A stretch of 64,000 nt of DNA, from the NCBI GenBank assembly GCA_019057385.1, contig JAHQJS010000007.1:248001-312000 (forward strand), read 5' to 3'. The first letter of the stretch is position 1, and every line of letters starts with the position of its first letter. Origin of the DNA: Candidatus Borrarchaeum weybense. GTDB lineage: Archaea > Asgardarchaeota > Sifarchaeia > Borrarchaeales > Borrarchaeaceae. This document shows positions 63,980 to 64,000 of this stretch, piece after piece. Made by a program: the position numbers and the translations under genes. The notes below the pieces were generated by a model, which worked only from the letters and a program-made list of their open reading frames with translations, ran no database searches and was not told the origin of the DNA.

Positions 63980-64000
63980 ATGACTGAAATCATGCCATTG
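63980..64000 (+). CDS. Possible start of a gene running off the window
   Basis: An ATG (MTEIMPL) follows ggtgag at good distance. Only seven codons are visible, so nothing more can be said. Confidence 0.25.

Noticed and set aside
1..64000. CRISPR arrays, tRNA or rRNA genes
   Set aside because: No regularly spaced repeats, and no TPsiC-loop/acceptor pattern or rRNA-like stretch was found by eye. A tRNA with an intron could be missed.

Overview
This is about 64 kb of AT-rich archaeal chromosome. The archaeal markers are SepCysS, PSTK next to an archaeal-type SelB, two TrmB-family regulators, sulfopyruvate decarboxylase ComDE, a stand-alone ThrRS editing domain, a GT3 glycogen synthase and TATA-type promoters. 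A longin/roadblock-like protein, a three-finger C2H2 protein, H+-ATPase and a bd-type oxidase in a selenocysteine-capable archaeon would fit an Asgard (Promethearchaeota) genome, perhaps a Heimdallarchaeia-like lineage. That placement is inference with low confidence; no rRNA or ribosomal protein is present to settle it.

Layout. 1-6.9 kb (minus) is an operon in canonical nuo order A-B-CD-H-I-J1-J2-K-L. Its catalytic subunits keep the complete cysteine signatures of a group 4 [NiFe] hydrogenase. 7-22 kb holds a site-2 protease, class II aldolase, P3A H+-ATPase, TrmB regulator, DUF1116 protein, a cytochrome bd subunit I-like oxidase, a UspA-UspA-PCP_red fusion, an ABC exporter and a zinc-finger protein. 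Seven copies of one 24-bp palindrome sit beside TATA-like boxes in exactly this region, which suggests a shared energy or redox regulon. 23-33 kb is mostly small proteins, peptidases, aminotransferases and a 1,026-residue kinase/M23/aminotransferase fusion. 34-46 kb has PSTK-SelB, LarA, TfrAB-like fumarate reductase, an ArsB/NhaD-type permease, a second TrmB and SucCD. 46.4-52.6 kb (minus) is AAA-SMC-ScpA-ScpB. 52.9-64 kb has a longin-like protein, nicotinamidase, hydrolases, SepCysS, an IS605-type TnpB element, a disrupted NifU-like gene, glycogen synthase and ComDE.

How the genes fit together. The first third looks like a proton-energetics block: hydrogenase/complex I-like pump, H+-ATPase and bd-type oxidase under one putative DNA signal. 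TfrAB and SucCD point to a reductive or partial TCA branch. PSTK, SelB and SepCysS indicate tRNA-dependent selenocysteine and cysteine synthesis.

The least expected observation is a family of three nine-codon ORFs (MDPGGNWPW, MDPGIPFPW, MDPGWPWPY). Each has a Shine-Dalgarno sequence, lies alone in an intergenic region and is followed by T-rich sequence. Other unusual items are the 32-nt hairpin insertion in a NifU gene, three miniature relics of a lost IS605-type element, and a ferredoxin fragment that runs out of frame into the nuoA-like gene.
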